DNA of 64,000 nt. It comes from Porcincola intestinalis. Lineage in GTDB: Bacteria; Bacillota; Clostridia; Lachnospirales; Lachnospiraceae. The stretch is from contig NZ_VULZ01000013.1 of NCBI RefSeq assembly GCF_009696445.1, forward strand, positions 1 through 64,000, read 5' to 3'. The translations under genes and the position numbers were made by a program. Of this stretch, positions 29,440-37,772 are shown one piece after another; the stretch's first letter is position 1, and the number at the start of each line of letters is the position of its first letter. The notes under the pieces are model-generated. The model searched no databases, was not told the origin of the DNA, and was given only the letters and a program-made list of their open reading frames with translations.

Positions 29440-30735
29440 ATGACCAGTACGACAGAGCAAGTTTGGGACTATCTTTTAAAGAGCGGGCTTACAGCAGCAG
29501 GGGCTGCAGGTTTGATGGGAAATCTCAAGGCTGAGTCCGGCATTATCCCGAACCGCGTCGAAATCCTATGCCTGAAGCGACTGAGGGAGCACGGCAGGAC
29601 GTACTCAGATCAATCCTATACGGCAGCGGTTGATTCCGGTGCAATCACAAAATCTGAATTTCTCCATCCAATCCCGGGGAAACAGTACGGATACGGGATA
29701 GCTCAATGGACGTCGCCTAACCGGAAAGCTGGGCTGTACGATCTCGCTCAATCAAAGGGCGTCTCAATCGGAGATCTTGACACCCAACTTGAATACCTGA
29801 TAAGGGAGCTGAAGACCAGCTATAAGCCAGTTTATTCTGTATTGATATCCACAAATAGCGTTCAGACAGCTTCTGATGCTGTGCTGACTCACTTCGAACA
29901 ACCGGCAAATGCACAATCCATGAAGCAGGAGCGGGCGAATTACGGGTATCAGTATTTTAACCAGTTTGCATCGAAGGGAGATGATCCAGTGTCTACTGTA
30001 ACTGCCGGCAAGATCCTTGATATTTACAGATCATGGATCGGATACTCCGAAGCAAATGGGAGGCATAAAAAGATTGTTGACCTATATAATTCGCACAAGC
30101 CGCTGGCGCGAGGATATGCAGTAAAATACTCGGACTCCTGGTGCGATACCTGCCTGTCCGCGGCGTTTATCAAAGCTGGCGCCGTCGGACTGATCGGCGG
30201 GACGGAGTGTGGAGTCGAAGAACACATCAAGATATTCAAGAAAGCTGGGATCTGGATCGAGGACGGGACAATTACGCCGAAACCAGGCGACATCATCGTT
30301 TATAACTGGGATCAGAAGACTCAGCCAAATGACGGATATTCCGACCATATCGGGATTGTTGAGTCTGTCTCAGGAAACATGATCACGACAATTGAAGGCA
30401 ACTACAAGGATGCTGTCGGACGGCGGGTGATCCCTGTCGGGTGGGGCTACATCCGTGGATACGCGAGACCAAGGTATGCTGCGGAGACGCAGCAGGGGAA
30501 TGCAAACGCTGCGGAACCGCAGAAGAAGGTGTACCATGTCCAGGCGGCGACGTTCACAGACAGGAAGTATGCGGATCGACTGGTATTGAAGCTGAAGTCC
30601 AATGGGATCGATAGCTATTTGTATCAGAAAAGCGGGTATTGGCTGGTTCAGGCAGGGGCATTCGCAAGCAAAGCAAACGCCGACGCGATGCTGAAACGGC
30701 TGAAGGATCTGGGAATCTCAGGCATGATCTGGTGA
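29440..30735 (+). CDS. Endolysin: tail-lysozyme, CHAP and SPOR domains
   Basis: The 431-residue product has three parts. Residues 1-175 are a phage tail-lysozyme-like glycosidase (AAGLMGNLKAESGIIPNRVE, YGYGIAQWTSPNRKAGL). Residues about 185-340 are a CHAP amidase/peptidase (SDSWCDTCLSAAFIKAG with the cysteine, SDHIGIVESV with the histidine). Residues 355-431 are a SPOR-type peptidoglycan-binding domain (YHVQAATFTDRKYADRLVLK). Two catalytic domains plus SPOR is richer than the usual endolysin. Confidence 0.9.
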   Translation: MTSTTEQVWDYLLKSGLTAAGAAGLMGNLKAESGIIPNRVEILCLKRLREHGRTYSDQSYTAAVDSGAITKSEFLHPIPGKQYGYGIAQWTSPNRKAGLYDLAQSKGVSIGDLDTQLEYLIRELKTSYKPVYSVLISTNSVQTASDAVLTHFEQPANAQSMKQERANYGYQYFNQFASKGDDPVSTVTAGKILDIYRSWIGYSEANGRHKKIVDLYNSHKPLARGYAVKYSDSWCDTCLSAAFIKAGAVGLIGGTECGVEEHIKIFKKAGIWIEDGTITPKPGDIIVYNWDQKTQPNDGYSDHIGIVESVSGNMITTIEGNYKDAVGRRVIPVGWGYIRGYARPRYAAETQQGNANAAEPQKKVYHVQAATFTDRKYADRLVLKLKSNGIDSYLYQKSGYWLVQAGAFASKANADAMLKRLKDLGISGMIW

Positions 30736-30741
30736 ATTTCA

Positions 30742-30770
30742 GTTAGCAAAAAGTTAGCAATGGTTAGCAC
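30742..30770 (+). repeat. Right arm-type integrase sites (GTTAGCA x3)
   Basis: GTTAGCAA occurs at 30742 and 30753 and GTTAGCAC at 30763. The first 19 bp are identical to 686-704 at the left end. Five GTTAGCA sites in total flank the two att cores. Confidence 0.65.
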
Positions 30771-30838
30771 TTAGAGAGATGGGCAGACATGCAGAAACCG
30801 CATAAACACGCGGTTTTACATAGTCTGAAGTACCCAAA

Positions 30839-30863
30839 CGATCCCGGTCTGCGGCATAGGACA
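30839..30863 (+). repeat. attR core (25-bp direct repeat)
   Basis: Identical to attL at 596-620. It holds only the last 18 bases of tRNA-Leu, so no functional tRNA exists here. Confidence 0.92.
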
Positions 30864-30868
30864 GGAGT

Positions 30869-30908
30869 CTCTGGAGTACCGTGTTTACGGAATTCCGGAG
30901 ATTTTTTT
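30869..30908 (+). terminator. Original tRNA-Leu terminator displaced beyond attR
   Basis: CTCTGGAGTACCGT and ACGGAATTCCGGAG pair with one mismatch around TTT, followed by a T run. It lies at the same distance from the att core as the phage terminator at 625-666 but with different arms, as expected if it was the host's terminator before integration. Confidence 0.8.
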
Positions 30909-30971
30909 CATTTTAGAAATACGTTATAGCGGCCGTTTAGCTCCGCTAAGCCGGCCGTTGGGCAGCGTTGT

Positions 30972-31453
30972 ATGCAACTGACTCGAAAGCGTGACAGATT
31001 CTACTCGAAAGAAATCAAGCAGCATGCTGTAAATAATTATCTTTACGGAAAAGGATCATTAATGGAGTTGACAGAACAATACGGGCTGTTCTCTAAATCT
31101 CAACGTCAGGTCTGTCTGAAGGGGTATCGTATTCATGGTGAGGTTCATTCTCGCAGAAGCAGAGGAGGCAGCTGCATGAAGAAAGTCAAAAAAACAACAC
31201 AAGAGTTCAGGATTGTATTGACAGTGATAAGGATTATGATGCGACGACATTAAAATACCATTGTCCCTATCAACAAGCGCTAGACTTGGTTCAACAATAT
31301 GAAAAGATGGGCTCTTTCGACTTGGAGGATCGCCATGGCGGGCGTATCGGATCAGAATCTGCCCGCATTTCGCAAGAAGAACTACGAAATAAAAAGTACC
31401 TTGTCATGAACGGTATGAAAAAAGAAGGGCAGGGAATAGATGACATCCCCTGA
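30972..31453 (+). pseudogene. Decayed IS3-family (IS150-like) transposase orfA
   Basis: The first frame reads FYSKEIKQHAVNNYLYGKGS...SQRQVCLKGYRIHGEVHSRRSRGGS, the N-terminal helix-turn-helix of IS150-type OrfA. After about 31230 another frame continues with DYDATTLKYHCPYQQALDLV...EKMGSFDLEDRHGGRIGSES. A deletion and frameshift separate them, and no orfB follows. A hairpin with CGGCCG arms at 30931-30958 lies just upstream. It is a remnant, not active. Confidence 0.8.
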
Positions 31454-31457
31454 ACAT

Positions 31458-31485
31458 TTGCAATAAGCATAGGAGATGCTATATT
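31458..31485 (+). promoter_or_regulatory. Promoter of the small membrane protein gene
   Basis: TTGCAA (31458-31463) and TATATT (31480-31485) with a 16-base spacer lie 21 bases before the start at 31506. Confidence 0.5.
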
Positions 31486-31505
31486 GTAATCAAGGGGGTG
31501 AGCTT

Positions 31506-31688
31506 ATGGGCATTCTGTCGAACCTGGTATTGATCCTGATCATTGCGCTGGTGTTATTCGGCGTGACATTACCGGTGTGGTACGTTTTATGGCTGGCGAA
31601 TAAGACCAGGGACTGGTACAAGAAAGCGACGCCGGAAGAACGGCGAAAGATGGAAAAAGCGGTACAGATATCTGCTACCATGAAATGA
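31506..31688 (+). CDS. Small single-pass membrane protein
   Basis: The 60-residue product has one long hydrophobic helix (SNLVLILIIALVLFGVTLPVWYVLWL) and a charged tail (KTRDWYKKATPEERRKMEKAV). AAGGGGGTG is the SD. It is monocistronic, followed by a strong terminator. Function unknown. Confidence 0.65.
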   Translation: MGILSNLVLILIIALVLFGVTLPVWYVLWLANKTRDWYKKATPEERRKMEKAVQISATMK

Positions 31689-31703
31689 ATATGGTAAGAT
31701 ACT

Positions 31704-31735
31704 GATGCGACTGCTGAAAAGCAGACGCATTTTTA
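31704..31735 (+). terminator. Terminator after the 31506 gene
   Basis: ATGCGACTGCT and AGCAGACGCAT pair around GAAA with one A-A mismatch and are followed by five T. Confidence 0.88.
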
Positions 31736-31819
31736 TTGCGAAGGTGTCCTGGGATAGTAACAGAGATCGGTGTAGTGCTTGTCTCATCTTTCATTGTGAT
31801 TGATAAGAAATTATCATTC

Positions 31820-31848
31820 TGGACAATTAATTGCGCTCGATTTATAAT
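31820..31848 (+). promoter_or_regulatory. Promoter of malic enzyme gene
   Basis: TGGACA (31820-31825) and TATAAT (31843-31848) are 17 bases apart, 60 bases upstream of the start codon. Confidence 0.75.
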
Positions 31849-31908
31849 GTCGTTGCTTGAATAAAACTCAACATATAGACATCATAGGTATATTAATGGA
31901 GGTAACAT

Positions 31909-33081
31909 ATGGATTATGCTGCTGAATCACTTAGACTTCACAGAGAGTGGAGAGGGAAGATAGAGGTTACTCCGAGGGCAAAGGTCGACTCGAGTGAGGC
32001 TCTTTCACTTGCATATACACCAGGCGTTGCCGCTCCGTGTCTGGAGATTCAAAAACATCCTGAAGAAAGCTTCAACCTGACCAGAAGATGGAATACAGTT
32101 GCGGTCGTAACTGATGGAACAGCGGTTCTGGGCCTCGGAGATATCGGTCCGGAAGCGGGAATGCCTGTTATGGAAGGAAAGTGCGTTCTGTTCAAGGCTT
32201 TTGGGGACGTTGATGCCATACCGCTGTGCGTCAGAAGTAAGGACCCAGATGATATTGTTAAAACGGTCAGCCTCCTGGCTGGCTCCTTTGGTGGAATTAA
32301 TCTTGAGGATATCAGTGCCCCAAGATGTTTTGAGATTGAGCAGCGCCTGCAGGAAGTCTGCGATATTCCTGTCTTTCATGATGATCAGCATGGGACAGCT
32401 GTTATCACACTCGCAGGTATGATGAATGCGCTGAAGCTTGTCGGAAAGAAAATCGAGGATGTTCGAATTGTCACGAGCGGAGCCGGTGCTGCGGGGATTG
32501 CAATTATCCGTCTGCTGATTGAAATGGGACTGAAAAATGTGATCATGACAGACCGGAAGGGAGCGATCTATGAGGGTCGGGAAGGTCTGAACCCAATCAA
32601 GAAGGAGATGGCAAAAATTACCAACAGGGAGCGCGTGGCGGGTTCCCTTGCGGATGTAATCAAGGGGGCAGATGTATTTATCGGTGTCTCTGCACCGGGT
32701 ACACTTACAAAGGAAATGGTTGAAAGCATGGCAAAGGATCCAATCATCTTTGCATGCGCAAATCCTGTTCCGGAGATCATGCCTGATGAGGCGAAAGCTG
32801 GAGGAGCTGCTGTTGTTTCAACTGGAAGATCAGATTTTCCGAACCAGGTAAACAATGTTCTCGCGTTCCCGGGGATATTCCGCGGTGCACTTGATGTGAG
32901 AGCGACTCGCATTAATGAAGAGATGAAGATTGCAGCGGCGAAGGCCATCGCCGGCTGTGTTTCTGATGACGAATTGAATGCTGATTATATTCTTCCTCAT
33001 GCATTTGATCCGCGTGTAAAGGATGCAGTTGCGAGTGCGGTCGCACAGGCTGCAAGAGAATCTGGTGTGGCAAGAGTATAA
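31909..33081 (+). CDS. NAD(P)-dependent malic enzyme
   Basis: The 390-residue cytosolic enzyme catalyses malate + NAD(P)+ to pyruvate + CO2 + NAD(P)H. Visible are the malate-binding start (SLAYTPGVAAPCLEIQKHPE), GDIGPEAGMPVMEGK, the metal site region (CDIPVFHDDQHGTA) and a Rossmann motif (SGAGAAGIAI). It has the short bacterial length. GGAGG lies six bases before the ATG. It has its own promoter. Confidence 0.95.
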   Translation: MDYAAESLRLHREWRGKIEVTPRAKVDSSEALSLAYTPGVAAPCLEIQKHPEESFNLTRRWNTVAVVTDGTAVLGLGDIGPEAGMPVMEGKCVLFKAFGDVDAIPLCVRSKDPDDIVKTVSLLAGSFGGINLEDISAPRCFEIEQRLQEVCDIPVFHDDQHGTAVITLAGMMNALKLVGKKIEDVRIVTSGAGAAGIAIIRLLIEMGLKNVIMTDRKGAIYEGREGLNPIKKEMAKITNRERVAGSLADVIKGADVFIGVSAPGTLTKEMVESMAKDPIIFACANPVPEIMPDEAKAGGAAVVSTGRSDFPNQVNNVLAFPGIFRGALDVRATRINEEMKIAAAKAIAGCVSDDELNADYILPHAFDPRVKDAVASAVAQAARESGVARV

Positions 33082-33221
33082 CTGATCATAAACATTATTG
33101 CTTATTGGAAAAAGGGGAGCAGCAGCTGTTTTTCGGAAGGACAGATGCTGTTCCCGAATTAAAAGCTGCCTTTTCTGGAAATTGTATTGGTTGTACCTCC
33201 CAAAAAAAATAAAAAAAGGGG

Positions 33222-33250
33222 TTGCATTCCACGCGTCATCATGCTATAGT
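33222..33250 (+). promoter_or_regulatory. Promoter of tRNA-Glu
   Basis: TTGCAT (33222-33227) and TATAGT (33245-33250) with a 17-base spacer, 20 bases before the tRNA. A long A-rich tract (CAAAAAAAATAAAAAAAGGG) lies just upstream like an UP element. Confidence 0.8.
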
Positions 33251-33269
33251 AAGCAAGTCGACACGATAT

Positions 33270-33341
33270 GGTTCCTTGGTCAAGCGGCTAAGACGTCGCC
33301 CTCTCACGGCGAAAACAGGAGTTCGATTCTCCTAGGAACTA
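33270..33341 (+). tRNA. tRNA-Glu (CTC)
   Basis: The D arm CTTGGTCAAGCGGCTAAG and T arm AGGAGTTCGATTCTCCT are typical of tRNA-Glu. The anticodon CTC is in the loop GCCCTCTCACGGC. The acceptor has one terminal G-U pair. A terminator follows directly. Confidence 0.93.
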
Positions 33342-33343
33342 TT

Positions 33344-33373
33344 ACCCGTCATCAGGTATGATGGCGGGTTTTT
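33344..33373 (+). terminator. Terminator between tRNA-Glu and tRNA-Val
   Basis: ACCCGTCATCA and TGATGGCGGGT pair around GGTA and are followed by five T. tRNA-Val would need its own promoter or read-through. Confidence 0.85.
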
Positions 33374-33393
33374 CAAATCTATCCTATTCTTAT

Positions 33394-33467
33394 GGAACCG
33401 TAGCTCAGCTGGGATGAGCGTTCGCCTCACACGCGAAAGGTCAGGAGTCCGAGCCTCCTCGGTTCCA
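33394..33467 (+). tRNA. tRNA-Val (CAC)
   Basis: Acceptor arms GGAACCG and CGGTTCC with discriminator A, anticodon CAC in TTCGCCTCACACGCGAA, and a standard T arm support this call. Confidence 0.93.
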
Positions 33468-33473
33468 CTGTTG

Positions 33474-33500
33474 AAAGCCCGTATTCACGGGCTTTTTATT
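33474..33500 (+). terminator. Terminator after tRNA-Val
   Basis: AAAGCCCGT and ACGGGCTTT pair perfectly around ATTC with a T run following. The A-run on the other side may let it work in both directions. Confidence 0.88.
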
Positions 33501-33562
33501 TTACTGTTATCCCCTCTTGTTTTGTGGTAAGATAATTGAAAATTTGGTATGTGGAGGGCTGT

Positions 33563-34843
33563 ATGAATCTGATTGACTGGAAGAAAAGGCTTCTGACAGA
33601 GGACTTTCAGAAGAAATTGAATATGCTCTATCCGGGTAAAGCAAAAGAAAATCTGCCAAGATATGAACATCTTCTTGATCTGTTCTCCGAGACATATCCG
33701 GAGGACACAGCAGAAGACATCCACCTGTTTTCTGCACCAGGCCGAACGGAGATTGGCGGAAATCACACGGATCATGAGCATGGCAGGGTTCTGGCGGCAT
33801 CGGTCGATCTTGACATGATTGGTGCGGCTGTCCCGACAAATGATGGAAAGGTTTCTATTTTATCTGAGGGCTATCCCGCCTGTACAATCGATTTGACGGA
33901 TATGTCTGTCCGAAAAGAAGAGGTGAACACAACGGCTGCATTGATCAGGGGAGTTGTGAAGCGCTTTATGGATCTTTCCTGCAGCATTTCAGGCTTTCGG
34001 GCGGTCGTAACGAGCGCAGTGTTGCCTGGATCTGGGATCAGTTCATCCGCTGCGTTTGAAGTCCTGATCGGCAATATAGTCAACGGTCTGTTCTATGGTG
34101 GAAAAGCAGACCCAGTAGAGATCGCGCAGATCAGCCAGTATGCAGAGAACGTTTACTTTGGCAAGCCGTCCGGGTTGATGGATCAGACAGCTTCCTCAGT
34201 CGGGAATATTCTGACTATTGATTTTGCCGACCCGTCTAATCCGATCGTCGAGAAACTCGATGTTGATTTTGACTCCATGGGATACAGCCTTGTGATCATT
34301 AACTGCTGGGCAAGTCACGCGGATTTGACCGATGAGTACACGGCGATTCCAGTCGAGGAGCAGGAAGTAGCAGGTTTTTTCAACAAAAAGGTTTTGAATG
34401 AGGTCCCAAAGGGAGCCTTCATGGAACGGATACCGGAGCTGAGAAAAGCGTTCGGAGACAGGGCAGTCCTTCGCTCCTTTCATTTTTACGCAGACACAGA
34501 GCGGGTGCCCAGACAGGTTGAAGCTCTGAAAAAAGGTGACATGAATACATTCCTGAGGCTGGTCAATGAATCGGGCAGATCCAGCTGGATGTATCTTCAG
34601 AATATTGTTCCATGCGGAGCCAATGAGCATCAGGAGATGGCCATTGCGCTGGCACTTTGTGATGAGCTTCTTGCCGGCAGAGGGGCATTCAGAGTCCATG
34701 GCGGCGGCTTTGCAGGAACATGCCAGGCATTCGTGCCAGATGATATGATCGATTCCTTTACAGAGCGTATGAACCGTCTTCTTGGAGAGGGCAGCTGCCA
34801 TGTCCTCAGTATCCGTCCGACGGGCGGCTGTGAGCTGCTTTGA
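33563..34843 (+). CDS. galK: Galactokinase
   Basis: The 426-residue GHMP kinase phosphorylates galactose to galactose-1-phosphate. The galactokinase signature is clear (GRTEIGGNHTDHEHGRVLA), as are the GHMP ATP-binding motif (LPGSGISSSAAFEVLIGN) and motif 3 near the C-terminus (AFRVHGGGFAGTCQAFV). GGAGGG six bases upstream sets ATG 33563. galE lies 91 bases downstream, giving two of the three Leloir enzymes; galT is not in the window. Confidence 0.95.
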   Translation: MNLIDWKKRLLTEDFQKKLNMLYPGKAKENLPRYEHLLDLFSETYPEDTAEDIHLFSAPGRTEIGGNHTDHEHGRVLAASVDLDMIGAAVPTNDGKVSILSEGYPACTIDLTDMSVRKEEVNTTAALIRGVVKRFMDLSCSISGFRAVVTSAVLPGSGISSSAAFEVLIGNIVNGLFYGGKADPVEIAQISQYAENVYFGKPSGLMDQTASSVGNILTIDFADPSNPIVEKLDVDFDSMGYSLVIINCWASHADLTDEYTAIPVEEQEVAGFFNKKVLNEVPKGAFMERIPELRKAFGDRAVLRSFHFYADTERVPRQVEALKKGDMNTFLRLVNESGRSSWMYLQNIVPCGANEHQEMAIALALCDELLAGRGAFRVHGGGFAGTCQAFVPDDMIDSFTERMNRLLGEGSCHVLSIRPTGGCELL

Positions 34844-34934
34844 TTCGTAAGCATTCAGACAGCAGTAACAAGTTCCGGACAGTTGGCTGCAACCGGAAGT
34901 AAATGTCAATTTCAAATGATCAGGAGGAGAGACC

Positions 34935-35951
34935 ATGAGAATTCTTGTTACAGGAGGAGCTGGTTTTATCGGAAGTCATACCTGCGTTGAGCTGCTGAAT
35001 GCCGGGTATGAGGTGACGGTTGTAGACAACCTTTACAATGCCAGTGAAAAGGCAATCGATCGTGTCAGGGAGATTACTGGCAAGGATCTGTCATTTGTGA
35101 AGGGGGATATCCTGGACAAGCCTTGCCTGGATCAGATTTTTGAGAATCAGAAGATCGATGCGGTGATTCATTTTGCCGGACTGAAGGCGGTCGGGGAATC
35201 TGTGCATAAACCGGTGGAATATTATTCCAACAACATCACCGGAACACTGAATCTTGTCGATAGCATGAGAAGTCATGGCTGCAAAAATATCATCTTTTCT
35301 TCCAGTGCGACCGTATACGGAGACCCTGCTTTTGTTCCGATCACGGAGGAATGCCCGAAAGGAACCTGTACGAATCCATATGGGTGGACAAAGTGGATGC
35401 TTGAGCAGATCCTGATCGACGTGCAGAAGGCAGATCCGGAGTGGAATGTCATTCTGCTGCGCTACTTTAACCCGATTGGAGCACATCCATCAGGACTGAT
35501 TGGCGAGGACCCGAAGGGGATTCCGAACAACCTGGTGCCTTATATTGCACAGGTGGCCATCGGCAAGCTTAAGGAGCTGTCAGTTTTCGGCGATGATTAC
35601 GATACACCGGACGGGACAGGCGTAAGAGATTACATCCACGTGTGTGATCTGGCGAGAGGACATGTGAATGCAATCAGAAAATTCGCGGACAATGAAGGAG
35701 TCTCCATCTATAACCTGGGAACCGGTCATGGCTATTCCGTGCTTCAGGTGGTCAAGGCATTCAGCAAGGCGTGCGGGAAAGAGATCCCATATGTCATCAA
35801 ACCGAGACGTGATGGCGATATTGCAACCTGCTATTGCGATCCTTCAAAGGCAGCAAGAGAGCTTGGATGGAAGGCAGAGTATGGAATCGAGGAGATGTGC
35901 CGCGATTCCTGGAACTGGCAGCAGAAGAACCCGAACGGTTTTGCAGACTGA
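34935..35951 (+). CDS. galE: UDP-glucose 4-epimerase
   Basis: The 338-residue SDR enzyme interconverts UDP-galactose and UDP-glucose. The NAD-binding motif GGAGFIGSHTCVELL is at the N-terminus, SSSATVYGDP and the catalytic Y-x3-K in NPYGWTKWM are in place, and the C-terminal substrate domain ends with NPNGFAD. AGGAGGAG lies upstream. It completes UDP-galactose recycling with galK. Confidence 0.96.
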   Translation: MRILVTGGAGFIGSHTCVELLNAGYEVTVVDNLYNASEKAIDRVREITGKDLSFVKGDILDKPCLDQIFENQKIDAVIHFAGLKAVGESVHKPVEYYSNNITGTLNLVDSMRSHGCKNIIFSSSATVYGDPAFVPITEECPKGTCTNPYGWTKWMLEQILIDVQKADPEWNVILLRYFNPIGAHPSGLIGEDPKGIPNNLVPYIAQVAIGKLKELSVFGDDYDTPDGTGVRDYIHVCDLARGHVNAIRKFADNEGVSIYNLGTGHGYSVLQVVKAFSKACGKEIPYVIKPRRDGDIATCYCDPSKAARELGWKAEYGIEEMCRDSWNWQQKNPNGFAD

Positions 35952-35960
35952 GGCAGATTT

Positions 35961-36914
35961 ATGAAATGGAAGAAATTCAGGCTGAAGACGCTGGCAACGG
36001 CTGAGGATATCGTCGCGGAGGCACTTTCAGAAGCAGGCATTGAGGGGGTGGAGATTGAAGACCATGTCCCGCTCTCCGAGAATGAGTTGAAACAGATGTT
36101 TGTCGATATCCCACTTCCTGCCGGGCAGGACGACGGGACAGCCTATCTTGATTTCTATCTGGACGAGGACGAGGATGCCGGAGGCATCCTCGCTTCTGTC
36201 AGAGAACGGTTGGAAAACCTTCGTCAATATACCCAGATCGGGGCGTGCACGATAGAAGAGGGGGAGACGGAGGATGCTGACTGGATCAACAACTGGAAGA
36301 AGTATTTTCACAAATTCAAGGTGGACGATATCCTGATTATTCCGTCCTGGGAGAAGATGGAAGATTGCGACAGTGCGGGGATGGTGCTCCATATCGATCC
36401 CGGAACTGCGTTTGGAACAGGCATGCATGAGACGACACAGCTGTGTATGCGGCAGCTGAAAAAGGTCGTGACGCCACAGACACAGCTGCTGGATGTTGGG
36501 ACAGGGAGCGGCATCCTGTCAATTGTCGCATTGAAGCTGGGTGCCTGTCATGCAGTTGGAACGGACCTTGATCCCTGTGCCGTGGATGCCGTGAAGGATA
36601 ATCTTTCTGCCAATGGCGTTCCGGAAAGCAGCATGGACATGGTGCTGGGCAATCTGATTGATGATCCGAAAACCCAGGCTTTGGTTGGATATGAGAAATA
36701 TGATGTTGTGACCGCCAACATCCTTGCCGATGTGCTGGTTGCGCTTGCACCCCATATCGTTCCGGCGATGAGGCATGGGGGCATCCTTATTATGTCCGGC
36801 ATCCTTGACGAGAGAGAGAAGGATGTGGAGAAGGCGGCCAGGAAGGCGGGGCTTCAGATTGCGGAAGTGACACATCAGAACGAGTGGGTTTGTGTGACCG
36901 CGAAGAAAGACTGA
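35961..36914 (+). CDS. prmA: Ribosomal protein L11 methyltransferase
   Basis: The 317-residue enzyme methylates ribosomal protein L11 using SAM. The N-terminal substrate-recognition domain (KKFRLKTLATAEDIVAEALSEAGIEGVEIED) and the SAM-binding motif (LLDVGTGSGILSIVALKLGA), TAFGTGMHETT and motif IV region (VTANILADVL) are visible. rsmE starts six bases after its stop, a common pairing in Firmicutes. Confidence 0.95.
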   Translation: MKWKKFRLKTLATAEDIVAEALSEAGIEGVEIEDHVPLSENELKQMFVDIPLPAGQDDGTAYLDFYLDEDEDAGGILASVRERLENLRQYTQIGACTIEEGETEDADWINNWKKYFHKFKVDDILIIPSWEKMEDCDSAGMVLHIDPGTAFGTGMHETTQLCMRQLKKVVTPQTQLLDVGTGSGILSIVALKLGACHAVGTDLDPCAVDAVKDNLSANGVPESSMDMVLGNLIDDPKTQALVGYEKYDVVTANILADVLVALAPHIVPAMRHGGILIMSGILDEREKDVEKAARKAGLQIAEVTHQNEWVCVTAKKD

Positions 36915-36920
36915 GGATAT

Positions 36921-37673
36921 ATGTACCGCTTTTTTGTCAGCCGAGAATCAATTGATGAGACGGCCGGGACCATTCGAATACTAGGTGATGATGTCGGGCA
37001 TATTCATTCTGTCCTGCGAATGAAGCCCGGAGAAGAGATCCTTCTGTGTACAGGGATGGAAGGGGACCAGACAGATTATCTGTGTCGAATTGAAGGGTAT
37101 TCTGACGGGGCTGTCCTCACAAAGATTGTCTCGAAGAATCAATCCCAGCAGGAACTTCCGTCAAGACTCTATTTATTTCAGGGGCTTCCCAAGGCGGATA
37201 AGCTGGAGAGTATCATTCAAAAGAGTGTGGAACTGGGCACATATAGAATTGTGCCGACTCTGATGACACGCTGTATTGTGAAGCCTGACTCGAAAAAAAC
37301 TGCAAAAAAAGCAGCCAGATGGAACGCGATTGCACTTGCCGCAGCAAAACAGTCAAAAAGAGGCATCGTTCCGAAGGTGACGGAACCCGTTTCCTTTCTG
37401 GAAGCGCTGGAACTTGCCCGACCGCTGGATCATATAGTTGTTCCGTATGAGGACTCAGAGGGTATAGAGCATACCAGAGCAGTTCTAGCATCGGTGCAGC
37501 CTGGTGAGAGTTGCGGAATCTTCATCGGGCCGGAGGGTGGCTTTGACGAAAAGGAAGTCAGCATGCTGCGAGATATAGGCGGCGAAATCGTGACGCTCGG
37601 ACACAGAATCCTTCGCACAGAGACGGCAGGACCTGCTGTCCTGTCCGCCCTTATGCTGCACCTTGAAGAATGA
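36921..37673 (+). CDS. rsmE: 16S rRNA m3U1498 methyltransferase
   Basis: The 250-residue SPOUT methyltransferase has a PUA-like N-terminus (HIHSVLRMKPGEEILLCTG) and the knot region (CGIFIGPEGGFDEKEVSML ... LGHRILRTETAGPAVLSAL). It methylates U1498 in the decoding region of 16S rRNA. It is probably co-transcribed with prmA. Confidence 0.95.
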   Translation: MYRFFVSRESIDETAGTIRILGDDVGHIHSVLRMKPGEEILLCTGMEGDQTDYLCRIEGYSDGAVLTKIVSKNQSQQELPSRLYLFQGLPKADKLESIIQKSVELGTYRIVPTLMTRCIVKPDSKKTAKKAARWNAIALAAAKQSKRGIVPKVTEPVSFLEALELARPLDHIVVPYEDSEGIEHTRAVLASVQPGESCGIFIGPEGGFDEKEVSMLRDIGGEIVTLGHRILRTETAGPAVLSALMLHLEE

Positions 37674-37772
37674 AAGAAGCGCCGGCAGAGGAGTGCCTGT
37701 TTGAACCCCTTTTGCGGTTTCAGGCTTTCTGAACGATATGGCGATGTGAAATTATGTACTGAGAAGGAGCTT

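Larger units (their letters stand above)
596..30863. mobile_element. Integrated siphovirus-type prophage, about 30.2 kb
   Basis: A 25-bp direct repeat at 596-620 and 30839-30863 bounds a region holding, in order, integrase, repressor, early genes, replication, packaging, head, tail, holin and lysin genes. The left copy forms the 3' end of tRNA-Leu. All expected morphogenesis classes for an HK97-fold siphovirus are present except a recognisable small terminase. No structural gene shows an obvious frameshift, so the element may be functional. One excised unit is 30,243 bp (621-30863). Confidence 0.95.

Noticed and set aside
30972-31253. Intact regulatory protein gene next to attR
   Set aside because: Sequence matches the IS3 orfA N-terminus and continues in another frame, so it is a transposase remnant.
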